Assembly (NCBI GenBank): GCA_030704615.1
Contig: CM060734.1
Span: 26,288,001-26,352,000, forward strand
Direction: 5' to 3'
DNA length: 64,000 nt
Source of the DNA: Takakia lepidozioides
Taxonomy: Eukaryota; Streptophyta; Takakiopsida; Takakiales; Takakiaceae
In this document: piece after piece, positions 11,369-21,146 of the stretch
Layout of the letters: the number at the start of each line of letters is the position of its first letter
Position numbering within the stretch: the stretch's first letter is position 1
Program-made: the position numbers and the translations under genes
Notes under the pieces: model-generated
What the model saw: only the letters and a program-made list of their open reading frames with translations
What the model was told of the DNA's origin: nothing
The model's database searches: none

Positions 11369-13530
11369 TGATCCTAACTCTCATTGTTATTTGGGGAGGG
11401 AGCAAGGACTTTCCGTGGCAGCCTCTATGGCGCATACTTTGTGAGGATATTTTCTCGTCCTTGTAATTGTAAAAGTGAAACAAAAATTTGTAATTGCACA
11501 ATGTTGGATGCTACGATTGTAGGAACCATGGTAGTCTTCATTGTATTCAACCAAGGATTCCCTGCATTAATCCCACGGTCATAGGACCATCCTCGGTTAT
11601 AGGCGGCGCATGTTCATGCTGACGTGGCAGATGACGGCGCAGTGCCACATCAGCATTTGTCGCCATATCAGCCTGCTGACATCATGCTCACGCCACGTCA
11701 GCGTGGGTGCACGCTCACGCCACGTCACTCTTGCGTGAGCGTACGCTCACGCCATTGCGTCGTTGCATTCAACTCGCACGCGGTAGCCGACATGCATCTT
11801 GTTGTAGGCCCTCACTGTTCCTTCATCAACATCCATAGGTACTTCGCGCCTGCCAATCCTTCGCATTATGAACATTTCTTCCCCTATGTAGCCCGGGTCC
11901 CCCAGGAGATATTCGAAGTACTCATCTTCGTGCATGAAGTACTGCCGCCAATTTCTATGAATGTCAGAATGTCGCAGGATGGTAACGTCATGAAAGGACC
12001 CCGGGTACCCTGAATCTATGTAAATAAACAGTCCATGATGGCCAACCACGACGGTGTTGTTCATACAGTAGATCTTCTTGCGGCCGTTAAACCATGTTTT
12101 GTGCTCTTGATTCTTCCAGGGATGCCGAATTTTGACCAGGGTACCGTCAATCAGGCCGATACATCCTTGAAAGTCAGGTATATGAGTGGCCAGCCTAGCT
12201 CGCTCTTCTGGGGTTGGCCAACGTATTTCATTTGCAATTGCGTGGTTTATGCAGAAAGAGATGAACATGGCATCATCGCACAACGAACATCTCGACCAAT
12301 TCCACATAAATGAATCGTAGATAATCACGTTGTCATGCTTGAGGTATAAAATGAAATTGAGTAATCGTTGGTGAGGGCTCAGCTTACATGGCTTACCAGT
12401 GCAAAGTTTTTCTTCGCATATCAATCTCGCATTTGAGATGATAGTCGGCACTACCAATGCAGCTAGTTCCTCAAACTCTTCTACAGTAAAATTAGTGAGT
12501 TGCTTGAAAAGTGTAGGTGTGGCTCGCATTGTGGCAAGCACATCCCAGACTCCAACCTCTCGATCCATAGACTGCCCATAGCCCTCCTCCATCTCGTTAG
12601 AATTGAACAAATCTACTGAACTAGAAGCAACTAGTGCAGCTTGAAGAAACATGGAAGCATCTATCTCCATGTCGTCGAACAGATCATCATCACTTGAAGA
12701 AGATGAGCTATCATCGTACGAGGAGCATGCCATGTTGTCATCGCTTGAGGAAGATGACGAGGAGCTTGCCATGTTGTCTGATCGGCACAGAGCCTCTCAG
12801 CCCTTAAGCCCTAACACTCAATCGTCAGAGGAAGCAGCCGTTGCCCTCATCCCCAGTATGATTTGGTGCCCTCTTTCCTAACTTCGTGCCCAGTTTTCTG
12901 CACTTTACGGATTAAGTCAAACTCAGGATGAAACCCGTAACTTAGGTCCAAACAGGGTACCAAACTCAGGCTCACTTTACGTATAACTCTAATGTACGAG
13001 GGCTATAATGGAGTACTAATCGAGTTGTTCCTCACTCATCCCCCTCCTCGTTGGACTGATTGGTTCTCATTCCGGGTATTTGCCCTCCGGTGGCTATACC
13101 ACGAAGTTGCAATGCAACGCGTTCAACGACACAACGGCGTGAGCGTACGCTCACACAAGAGTGACGTGGCGTGAGCGTGCACCAACGCTGACGTGGCGCG
13201 AGCGTGATGTCAGCAGGTTGACGTGGCGCTGAGTCGTCATCTGTCACGTCAGCATAAACATACGGCGCCTATATCCGAGGAGGGTCATATGACTGTGGGA
13301 TTAATCTAGGCAATCGTTGACTGAATACAATGAAGACTGCCATCAAACACCCGAAATGGGAAATAAGCCTACAACTTTGGCATCCATTCCACAACATTGT
13401 GCAATTAGAATTGTAAGTTTTACTATTACAATTACAAGGACGACAAAATGACCTCACAACGTAAGTGCCATAGAGGCTGCCACGGGAAGACCTTGCTCCC
13501 TCCCCAAATAACAATGAAAGTTGGGATCAC
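11369..13530. mobile_element. Foldback element with ~400-bp inverted arms enclosing a Harbinger transposase
   Basis: The left arm (about 11,369-11,770) is the inverted complement of the right arm (about 13,120-13,530). Both hold the TTGTTATTTGGGGAGGGAGC word, the GGCAGCCTCTATGGC word, several TGACGTGGC motifs and a perfect 16-bp palindrome GTGAGCGTACGCTCAC (11,735-11,750 and 13,139-13,154). Weaker similarity continues outward to about 11,310 and 13,590. Arms this long suit Mutator-type or foldback elements rather than Harbinger, whose terminal repeats are usually short. The arms begin exactly where the enclosed transposase gene loses its 3' end. Confidence 0.8.
11747..12772 (-). CDS. PIF/Harbinger (HARBI1-like) DDE transposase, C-terminally truncated
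   Basis: This 341-codon frame has a Ser/Asp-rich N-terminus, a helical region with the H-Q-R-L-L-N-F-I-L-Y block, and then the RNase H-like core: G-L-I-D-G-T (D209), Y-I-D-S-G-Y-P-G-S-F-H-D (D262), and L-L-G-D-P-G-Y. It ends at V-R-V-E (E335) plus six unrelated residues. In the family the V-x-V-E block continues into an E-x-x-F/I-G-x-L-K helix that completes the catalytic core, and here that helix is gone because coding runs into the left inverted arm. The frame is otherwise open for over 1 kb, so loss was probably recent or the ORF is under some constraint. The enzyme cuts and pastes DNA in intact relatives. Confidence 0.88.
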   Translation of the reverse strand: MASSSSSSSSDDNMACSSYDDSSSSSSDDDLFDDMEIDASMFLQAALVASSSVDLFNSNEMEEGYGQSMDREVGVWDVLATMRATPTLFKQLTNFTVEEFEELAALVVPTIISNARLICEEKLCTGKPCKLSPHQRLLNFILYLKHDNVIIYDSFMWNWSRCSLCDDAMFISFCINHAIANEIRWPTPEERARLATHIPDFQGCIGLIDGTLVKIRHPWKNQEHKTWFNGRKKIYCMNNTVVVGHHGLFIYIDSGYPGSFHDVTILRHSDIHRNWRQYFMHEDEYFEYLLGDPGYIGEEMFIMRRIGRREVPMDVDEGTVRAYNKMHVGYRVRVECNDAMA

Positions 13531-13672
13531 ATTCAAAAGATTCATGCAGTTAATAGCGACATTGTAGAGATACACAGTAGTTCGAGATGGAAGAGCATAT
13601 AATAGGAAAATAGCACCTTCCCCCAACCCCCGGCATGTCTTATCCTCTGACAAACGTTCGAGTGGACCGAGC

Positions 13673-14249
13673 TTACAAGTTTATCACAACATGGTTTCCC
13701 CTCATTGCCTTGACAATTCCCATGTCATGCCAGTCATGTTGAACCATGGGAACCATGCATGTGCGAAGTGTCATTTCTTCTACATACATAGGAAGCAAAA
13801 AACTGGGCAGGGGGCTGTCGAATACGGAATCATCCCACATCATGGAGGCTCCTGAAGACCCACAGCTGCCTTTCATGCAAGGGAGATCCAGAAAATTGGT
13901 ATTAATAATAAAATCAATTATGCGGGCTAACATGTCACCCAAAGACGAATGAAGAAGCCTATGCTCCTTCGCAGCCAATGCAGCTATTCTTCTCTGATAC
14001 ACGTCCTCGTCGAGAGGCGCCAACATTTCCGCATGGTTGTTCATATTTTTCATTTGCTGTTCTTGAAACGTCGTGTGCTCAAGAGGACAGTCGAGGTACC
14101 ATCCGCAGTCCCTGAAATGGGTAGGACTCCAGTCCTTCAAAATCCTAGCTGTGTATATGGTTGGGTCATTGGCAGGATCCGACCACATGTCGACATAATC
14201 AGGGACACCGCTCAAGTGTTTTCCCTCCGTGAGCACATATTTTGTGTAC
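13673..14249 (-). CDS. Exon paralogous to the N-terminus of the methylase-like protein
   Basis: An acceptor (AG at 14,250-14,251) precedes G-TAC, just as at 709 in the methylase-like gene. The coding then matches it: Y-T-K-Y in place of Y-C-K-F, followed by a shared E-x-x-H-L-S, then W-S-D-P-A-N-D-P, then Y-T-A-R-I-L-K-D-W-x4-H-F-R-D-C-x-W-Y-L-D. The rest (L-A-A-K-E-H-R, then an acidic, hydrophobic tail with several Met and Trp) differs, and no methylase motifs follow before the stop at 13,673. I read it as a diverged family member or an alternative protein built on the same N-terminal domain. Function is unknown. It lies beside the foldback element. Confidence 0.5.
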
Positions 14250-14294
14250 CTGCGAACTCGCAAACCCAATGCAATTCCCAATATGTCAATTCAC

Positions 14295-14850
14295 AAAACC
14301 TGAGAATGTGATGATCGCCGACGATCATCACATTCCCTACAAAGAGTGACTGCTGATGGGAACCACCCTGAAGAAGGTCTAAATATGATGATCGCCGCCG
14401 ATCATCATATTTTCTTGAAGATTTCAGTTTCAATCGGGGAAAGGTAGGACTGAAACACGAAAGCAAAACGATGCAATTCACAGTTCTGGGCGAAATGAAG
14501 ATTTCTCTGCAAAGGCACACAGTAGTTTGAGTGATGATCGGTGCCGATCATCACTTTCTTCCAGCCCTAAGATCATGTTTTGATGGACAACTATCTTTGC
14601 AATAGGGGAAAGATGCAGGACTCAAACACGAAAGCAAAACAATGTGAACCACATTTCTGGCCGAAATGAAAAGTACTATGCAAAATCTTGAAGCACTGTA
14701 AGTGATGATCGGTGCCGATCATCCCTTCTTTGCAGGAACAAGACTGACTGCAAAAAAATTTAAAAATAAAATAAATAAATAAAAACTGACCTCGATGCCG
14801 ATCTGAAAAATCTTGAAGCACTGTAAGTGATGATCGGTGCTGTCGAGCTT
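14295..14850. repeat. Second cluster of GTGATGATCGGTGCCGATCATCAC hairpins
   Basis: Near-palindromes lie at about 14,322, 14,399, 14,546 and 14,717, with a half-copy at about 14,836. Between them a 120-170-bp segment repeats with the words AAACACGAAAGCAAAAC and CTGGCCGAAATGAA. The palindrome family is that of array A, but the filler differs. Confidence 0.8.
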
Positions 14851-16050
14851 GTTTCCGTGGTTAAGGGTGCTCTTCCGCGGAAATATACCCTACTTCTTCC
14901 TGGGCGCGCGGTGACACGGCGTGGGCGCGCAATGACGTGGAATGAGCCCGGCGCAAGGTGACGTGGCGTGAGCCCAGTTGCGCTCACGCCGAGGCATCCC
15001 TGCAACGCAGTGGGGGCAGCATAGAGTACGAACTCAAGACAACAACCAAGAATCGACCTAACGAACAGCAAGAAACACACAAGATGACACGGACTGACTG
15101 CACATTGATCTCATGAAGATCTCCTTTTGTATCTTTCTTTACTCCTCAAGCAACTCCAATCCGGAGCGCCCAACCAACTGGTTTTTCCCTGTTACAGTGG
15201 GGCTCAGTCCAAGTGTTTCTTAGTCTGGTGTCTCTATGTTGTATGTTGTCACAACCTGACTACCTCCTATTCCCCACTGCTGGTACCCCTATCCCCCTCT
15301 TATCCTGCGAACTACCTCGTCCCTTCCTTAGGCTGCTGCGCCCTCCTTTCTCACTTGCCCACTCGTGCTCTCTCGCTGTCCCTAAATCGCAGCTCCTCGG
15401 CCTGCACACTTGTCTCTCTCTCCTCCCCTCTGTGTGCTACTCTTTCTCCCTAATCTTGGTAATCGATAATGCCCCCTTCTCCTCCTGCTGCTGTTTGCCT
15501 ATCCCTCCTGCCAGCATCGCGTCCTCCGCCCTCATCTCCTCAAGATTGTCCGGAGATTCTCCTTTGCATGCTCCTCGCGTGATGATGACGGTGCGACTCA
15601 TTTCCCAAGAAAATACATCAACCCCCCGCAGCAGTCCGTGCTTCAGAGTCTTCTCTCCCTTCGTAGCGCCTTCCGTGCAGTTTTTCTACAAGCAGGTAAT
15701 GACCCTCAATTCTCTTGGCAGCTTTGGACACAATCTTCCCTTGTTGTATGTGCACTGCATAAACTGGCTGGCCCTACAAGAACTTCTTCGAATAATGAAT
15801 CTTACAATTGTAGTTCCCAGTGTGTACAAGTTAAAAAATATTAATGTGAAAGCTAGCATGAGTCTCCAATCTCCTGCACTTAGCATTCATGTTAGTAACA
15901 AACAAGTCCCAATCCACTGGCTTAGAAGCAGAAGTCACCAACAGAGTGTCTTGTATCGGCATTTGAGCTATGAGCTGCCATATAACAACTCAAAAGGAGA
16001 TATTTTAGTGTGGGATTGCACAGAAGTTCGATAAGCAAAGATAACCGTGA
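14850..16050. other. No supported gene; TGACGTGG-rich strip then pyrimidine-rich sequence
   Basis: At 14,900-15,000 GTGACGTGGCGTGAGCC-like words resemble those in the foldback arms. From 15,170 to 15,600 the plus strand is C/T-rich. A 273-codon frame (15,213-16,034) has no recognisable domain and low-complexity composition, so I do not call it a gene. Confidence 0.45.
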
Positions 16051-16054
16051 CAAG

Positions 16055-16430
16055 TAAAGAAGTATCTCACTCCCCAAGAAGCAAGCCATTCTTTTCTAAC
16101 ATAGCACACATCGTTTTGTTGAATCTTTCAGTTAATCCATTGCATTGAGGGTAGTACGATGCAGTAGTTTGATGCTTCACTCCCATGTTGAAGATACACA
16201 ACTTGCATTAGCTTATTACACAATTCAAATCCTTGGTTTGTCAGGATTTCAGAAGGGCATCCATGTCGTAGAATAATCTCATTGAAAAAGAACTGAGCCA
16301 CTGCATCTGCATCCTTAGCAACCAAGGTTGAACATCAATCCACTTCGTTAGGTAATCCGTCACTACAACTATATATCCTCCACTTGGTGGTTGTCGCTCC
16401 ACTTTATGAGATACTCCGTCTCTCAATGTC
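16055..16430 (-). pseudogene. Ty3/gypsy integrase core fragment
   Basis: Across three frames the minus strand reads V-V-T-D-Y-L-T-K-W, then H-G-C-P-S-E-I-L-T-N-Q-G-F-E, then Q-C-N-G-L-T-E-R-F-N-K-T. These are the three blocks of the rve integrase core with its D, D and E positions; the middle block has N where most copies have D. Frame changes between blocks kill it. Its neighbour at 16,610 onward is LTR sequence of a gypsy family, but on the other strand. Confidence 0.75.
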
Positions 16431-16609
16431 AGATCCGCCTTGCTTTAAGTATTGCCTCCATTTTGTACTCCGGTTCATTCTCATGATCCAGTTGCACATG
16501 TGGTGGATGCAAAATTTGTTGTCGAGTTGGATGCGCTTCATCCTTGAAGGATGGCTTAAAAAACGAGACATGGAATTCGGGGTGTATTTTGTTGTGGTTT
16601 TAGTCATGG

Positions 16610-17010
16610 TTAACTAGAATTACCTACTTCTAGTCAACTAGGATATTTTGGATATTTATATTTGTATTTTATGTGTTGGGACTTCATTTGGTCTCACATG
16701 CCAAGTGAGGTGTCAAGCCTCACTAGGGACATGTGGATAGGTTTTTCCCTTATGAGGGTTGAGGAGGCTTATCTTCTTGTAGTTGAGCCTTCCGAGCCTC
16801 TCTCACCTCCATGGCGCTAGTTCATGAGTAGGAGTGTGCGGGAGTGTTGTATGGCGGATTCTTTTAGCTAAGGTGTCACTGGCTTTACTATTATAGAGTG
16901 ATAGAGTGGGATTGTATTTAGAAGGGTTAATTATGTGTGCTCTCGGTGATGTGGTTTCATGCAAAGAGAGTTTCCATTGCATTATACTTCTCTTATTTCT
17001 CATATCTTAT
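16610..17010 (+). repeat. LTR fragment, PHD-gypsy subfamily 3
   Basis: From TGTGGTTTTAGTCATGGTTA to the CTCTTATTTCTCATATC region this matches the reverse complement of 39,130-39,490, including the GTGAGGTGTCAAGCCTCACT word and a conserved hairpin at 16,764-16,791. The repeated terminal about 90-bp segment seen at the minus-strand copy is not found here. Confidence 0.7.
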
Positions 17011-17011
17011 C

Positions 17012-17700
17012 ACTACAAGAAGATCTCCTTATGATTGTGAGTGCGGAGTGTAAGGATTAGTTTGCACTTGTATGTTAAAGAGGTTGAGAGCTAGGAGAAT
17101 TTAGCTCTTGCATCACAAGGCTTGCAAGGTGTTTGCAAGGAAATGTGTTTGGTGTTGCATACACCTAGGAGTTGGAGAGCTAAGGAAAAAAACTCTTGAG
17201 TCACAAGATTTTGCAAGAATTGCAAGAGGGAAGTCTTGTGTGTGTATAAGCATGGATTCTAGGGTTTGAAAATCCTTTCTATGCATATAATATTTGATGC
17301 CTCCCGAAGGAAGCGTAAATTATGGTGTCTCTTCACCCCGAAGGGTTACTGCCTTCCGCTAGGAAGGTGGACACCTTTGTGACACCAAGGGTGGATTGAA
17401 CCTGGGCTACAACTTGGTTGTCCCTTTCTATGCATTATGGAGTTCCCAAATCTGTGTGTAGATGGACTGGCACCTCAAGAACTCTACAACTCGTCCACCC
17501 ACAATCTCTCTCCGTAATGCACTGCCGTGAGCATCTCGCAGACATGGTAGGTTTTGATTGCGTATGAGGAGGCCTGCTATTTCCTGTAGCATGTGTCCTT
17601 CTTTTCATCTCGTATTTCGTGTCCTTTGTGTGATATGACAGGGCAGAAAGACCTACTCAGCAGGTCACTTTATGACCTGATCCATCCTTAGCAACAGTGA
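17012..17700. other. No supported gene
   Basis: Contains short repeated words (GCAAGAATTGCAAGAGG, CACCCCGAAGGG) but no coding signal. It may be the leader of an unrecognised retroelement. Confidence 0.3.
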
Positions 17701-17711
17701 CATTACGTCCT

Positions 17712-17828
17712 GTAGCGCACTGGAGCGCGACCGCTACAGGCTGTAGCAGGTCGCTGTGACTGGAGACCCGCGTCTTGCCACGCACAGCTCCTGCTACGGC
17801 CCGTAGCGGCCGCGCTCCAGTGCGCTAC
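17712..17828. repeat. Nested palindrome with 39-bp arms
   Basis: The left arm (17,712-17,750) and right arm (17,790-17,828) are inverted copies beginning GTAGCGCACTGGAGCGCG, with a few transition differences. Each arm also contains its own hairpin: GCTACAG/CTGTAGC in the left and GCTACGG/CCGTAGC in the right. Confidence 0.85.
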
Positions 17829-17904
17829 CTAGTACGTCTCCCCCCTCACCGCTAGTCTCTTATGTAATCCTCCATGGGATTCCCGCATATCTTTTTTCAG
17901 TCTC

Positions 17905-17975
17905 TGTATGTGCCCAATGGTTAGGTGTTTGTGCCTTGACTGTGCATAACCTAGATGATCCTGGGTTCAATCCTT
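17905..17975 (+). repeat. tRNA-like SINE head or tRNA pseudogene
   Basis: TGCCCAATGGTTAGGTG (17,911-17,927) resembles the pol III A box and GGGTTCAATCC (17,963-17,973) the B box, about 40 bp apart. A full cloverleaf is not evident. Confidence 0.4.
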
Positions 17976-18577
17976 TAACATGTGCCTTCAAACTGTCCAT
18001 TGGGCCCTCGATGGCCTGTGTGTTGAGTAGTAGGCTCTGTAAATTCACTAGACGTTAAAGTAACTTTATCTTATCCTTACGTCACTGGTGGGCGTTAAAC
18101 AAACTTTACTTGACTTTTACGTCACAAATATTTTCTTTTAACTAATTACTATTTCGTAACTTTTTACCTCATCCTCTATTGAAAAGCTATTTATGCTGTT
18201 ATAACTTAAAAAAAGGAAGTATGTCGATAAAAATAGAGACGGCTCGGGGTTAGAGGAAGGCAACTGCGACGTTCCTGTGTCCGCATGCACGGAACTAAGG
18301 AGGCCGTGTGAGAGAGAGAGCGACGTGAGCTCTAAGATCTCTCTTATCCAAGTTGGCATCGTCTGTCTCACCGAGAGAAGTGTGAATTCATGAATTCCTC
18401 ATAAGGAGGAGGAGTGAGAGATGCAGATTCAGACAGACTTGGAGGTGTGGTCGTCGCAGTGAGTGTTTCCAAAAGGACTGATCTCCTACCTGTAGGTGTG
18501 ACCTCCTACAGGTGTGATGTCAGAAAGATAGCACATGCGAGAGAAGATTTCGATCATTGTGGTGTTGTCATTAAATT

Positions 18578-19039
18578 ATGGCAGAGATGCGGTGGTTTCC
18601 GGACATGGCAACCTATGCGTATTGCGAGGCTGTGCAGATGCGAAGGAATCTCTTGGAAAAGAGATCACAGGGAAAGAAATCACAGGCGGTTGCATCATCT
18701 TTGTGCAACAACATATCGTTAGAACCTGGAAGCGCTGAAGTCTTATCAGCTCTGGCTGCAGGTATCAACTCCCAGCATACGTTGCAGGTAGGCTGTGGGC
18801 TCTCCACAGTTGCGCTAGCTGTGGCAGCGCAAACGGTCGGTAGTCGGCTGGTGTGTGTCCACCACGACAAGGAGGAGCAGATTATTGTTCAGCGCTTTCT
18901 CAAGGAATTGGAATTGAGCGAGTTCGTTGAGTTTGTGACAGGTGATGCCGTCAATCTCATCTCTGAGAGGGAAGGCATGGATTTTGTAGTTCTCTCTGGG
19001 CTACCTGAGCATTACATTAAGATCTTTGACATGCTGAAG
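18578..19039 (+). CDS. DUF1442 methyltransferase-like gene, first coding exon
   Basis: The frame starts with W-F-P-D-M-A-T-Y-A-Y and continues with A-E-V-L-S-A-L-A-A-G-I-N-S, a glycine-rich strand, R-L-V-C-V-H, and V-T-G-D-A ending at D-F-V-V-L-S-G-L-P. The order and spacing are those of the plant DUF1442 family, predicted SAM-dependent methyltransferase folds of unknown substrate. Coding ends at D-M-L-K with a donor-like AAG|GTATAT at 19,039-19,040. The C-terminal quarter (the G-G-x-V-V segment) should be in a later exon that I could not identify. The 5' end begins at a possible ATG at 18,578. Conservation suggests a host gene rather than a transposon, but it may be a fragment. Confidence 0.68.
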
Positions 19040-19439
19040 GTATATGGCGGCATCGACGACCCCATCAATGATGATGACTACGTGCATGGGACCGGGACAG
19101 CCCACCATGGATTTGGCTCAATATTGCTGACAACCTTTTCCTCCTCCTCCTGTGCCAAAGGAGTCCAATTTGGGAGGAGCAGGGATACTGGGCGCCATCA
19201 GGCAGTCTACAGCTAGAGATTGCAGAAGATTGCAGGATTGATAGGAGTTTGCATGGCCTCTAAGTTAATTACAAGGAGATTACAAGCACTCCAGACTACA
19301 TTTTTGTTTGCACAGTTCGTTGGGCAACATTGAACACCACCACCTATCCAGCTTAGAAACCAAAGTGGAAAGCAATCCATATCCAGAAGGCAATCCAACA
19401 AGGTGGCTCATCTACATGTTGCAGAATTCCTACTAGGTG

Positions 19440-19870
19440 CAATATTTTAGAGATGCTATCACCATCATGCCAGAATATCATGTTAACCCTCAAGTGTGAA
19501 ACTTTTAGAGATGCTATCACCATCATGCCAGAATATCATGTTAACCCTTAAGTGTGAAACTGACCCAAACCGTTTCGTCTGGTTTCTTCGACAATCCAAT
19601 TCTTACTAGGATTTACTTTGATTTGAGTCAAATTTGGCTCAATAGGTAGAAAAAAGTCTCTACACACAATGGCTTTGACATACAATTCGGCCTCTCAACC
19701 TTAATCCTTTTTGGTTTTTATGGGTTGTAACCTGATTATAAGTCAGTTTTCTGGTATGATACCAGTCTGAACTTTGGCACCATATTAGTGGGGTTTTCAA
19801 CCTGATTGTAAATCAGTTTTCTGGCACGATACCAGTCTGAGCTTCGGCTGCATTTTGATATGGTGCTGGA
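19440..19870. repeat. Two short tandem duplications
   Basis: A 57-bp unit beginning TTTTAGAGATGCTATCACC is duplicated at about 19,446-19,560, with the two copies nearly identical. A second unit of about 70 bp beginning AACCTGATTATAAGTCAG repeats at about 19,729 and 19,799. Confidence 0.75.
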
Positions 19871-21140
19871 GTACCATCTCCAGACCTTATAAGGCTATCC
19901 AATGATGCTTAAGATAGGCCCTCTTATGCTGATTTAACACGGTAAGTACCAAGCGGTACTTTTTGAACATTGAGGTCAGAGTTCTAAATTTACAACAAAT
20001 TTACAACAGCCCTGGTTACACTGTTTTAACTTAGAGATTACCAAGCAGCTGGCGTGATGGGCTTTTCAGATTACATAACACCTATTTTAAGGTTGCCAAG
20101 CGATGCCATTGGAACCATCCTTTGAATTTGAAACAGGTTCATTGGCCGATCTTCAAAAAACAATATTTATACATGGAGTAAGATCCCCCAATATGGGGCT
20201 AACTCAAGTTTTATGGCATGTTTTTGCTAGTCATCTTGCCCGAGTTGCTTGCATGACAATCGCGGTCAGGTTAGGGAAAGGGTTTCCACCCTAATAAGGA
20301 GGGCTAGCCCCACAGCCATCCCAATACCCCCATGAATGCGCAGCAGCCTATATGGCAACCACCCCAGAATTCGGCGGTAGGTAGGCTCGGTCCAAGCAGA
20401 TGGAGGGATGTGGACGATGTGGACGTTGGGCACCCTAGGACAATGTGAATGCGCCGCCGGGGTAGGCTGACTATAAAGGTGATGCGGTGGGTAGAGGACA
20501 TGGGCTGGTGAAGGGAGGGGCGGCACCAGATCTGAGCAAGGTGCTCTAAGGGATCTGCCCCAATGGCGGTGTCCACAAGCCCAAAGGGAAGCCATCCCCT
20601 GAATGCTAAAATATAGGTTGGGCTGGAAAGTACCGTGAGGGCCCCAAAATAGCCTAAAGTATTGCCCAATTGGATTGAAATTTTTTCTACAACAACCTTT
20701 GCATGCAAGGATGACATGGACCACAACATTTGTAAATTGGACGGTAGATTTGTCCTAGGTGATGTTCGCAGCCCAAATGTTGGCCTGCCTACTTCAAATT
20801 GGGTTTGTTGAACTGGGTTTGGAATGGACAGTATGGTTCTCAGATGATGTGGCTGTCAATCATAAATGACCAGGTTCTCTGCCTTCAAGTTATTGTCACA
20901 AAGATTGCAGGGAACGGTGATGAATGCATCATTCTCAAGTTTTTGTACTTTGGCTCATGAACTAGTACTACTGCTACTCACTACCGTTACAGTTCTGTGA
21001 CATAGAGTTGAACCATCCAAGGATGTCATTGGCTATGATTAATGGAAGGAGAGAGATCCGTCTGCACTGCTCACATTTGCTCTTTCAGAGCTTCTTTGTT
21101 CTGCTAGGTAGAAAGATGCACTGCATTCTGTTAGCGCCCG
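19870..21140. other. Intergenic, no supported gene
   Basis: Overlapping minus-strand frames at 20,266-20,729 show no known motif. This is the 3' flank of the RPA49 gene. Confidence 0.4.
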
Positions 21141-21146
21141 CGGCCT

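Noticed and set aside
15213-16034. 273-codon plus-strand ORF
   Set aside because: Pyrimidine-rich composition, no domain, no splice context and no conservation within the window.
17013-17030. CACTACAAGAAG as a CACTA terminus
   Set aside because: No partner end or target duplication was found.
18414-18722. 102-codon ORF overlapping the DUF1442 exon
   Set aside because: It is out of frame with the conserved DUF1442 coding.
20266-20729. Possible minus-strand gene downstream of RPA49
   Set aside because: Two overlapping frames of similar length, neither with a motif; no splice or transcript signal.
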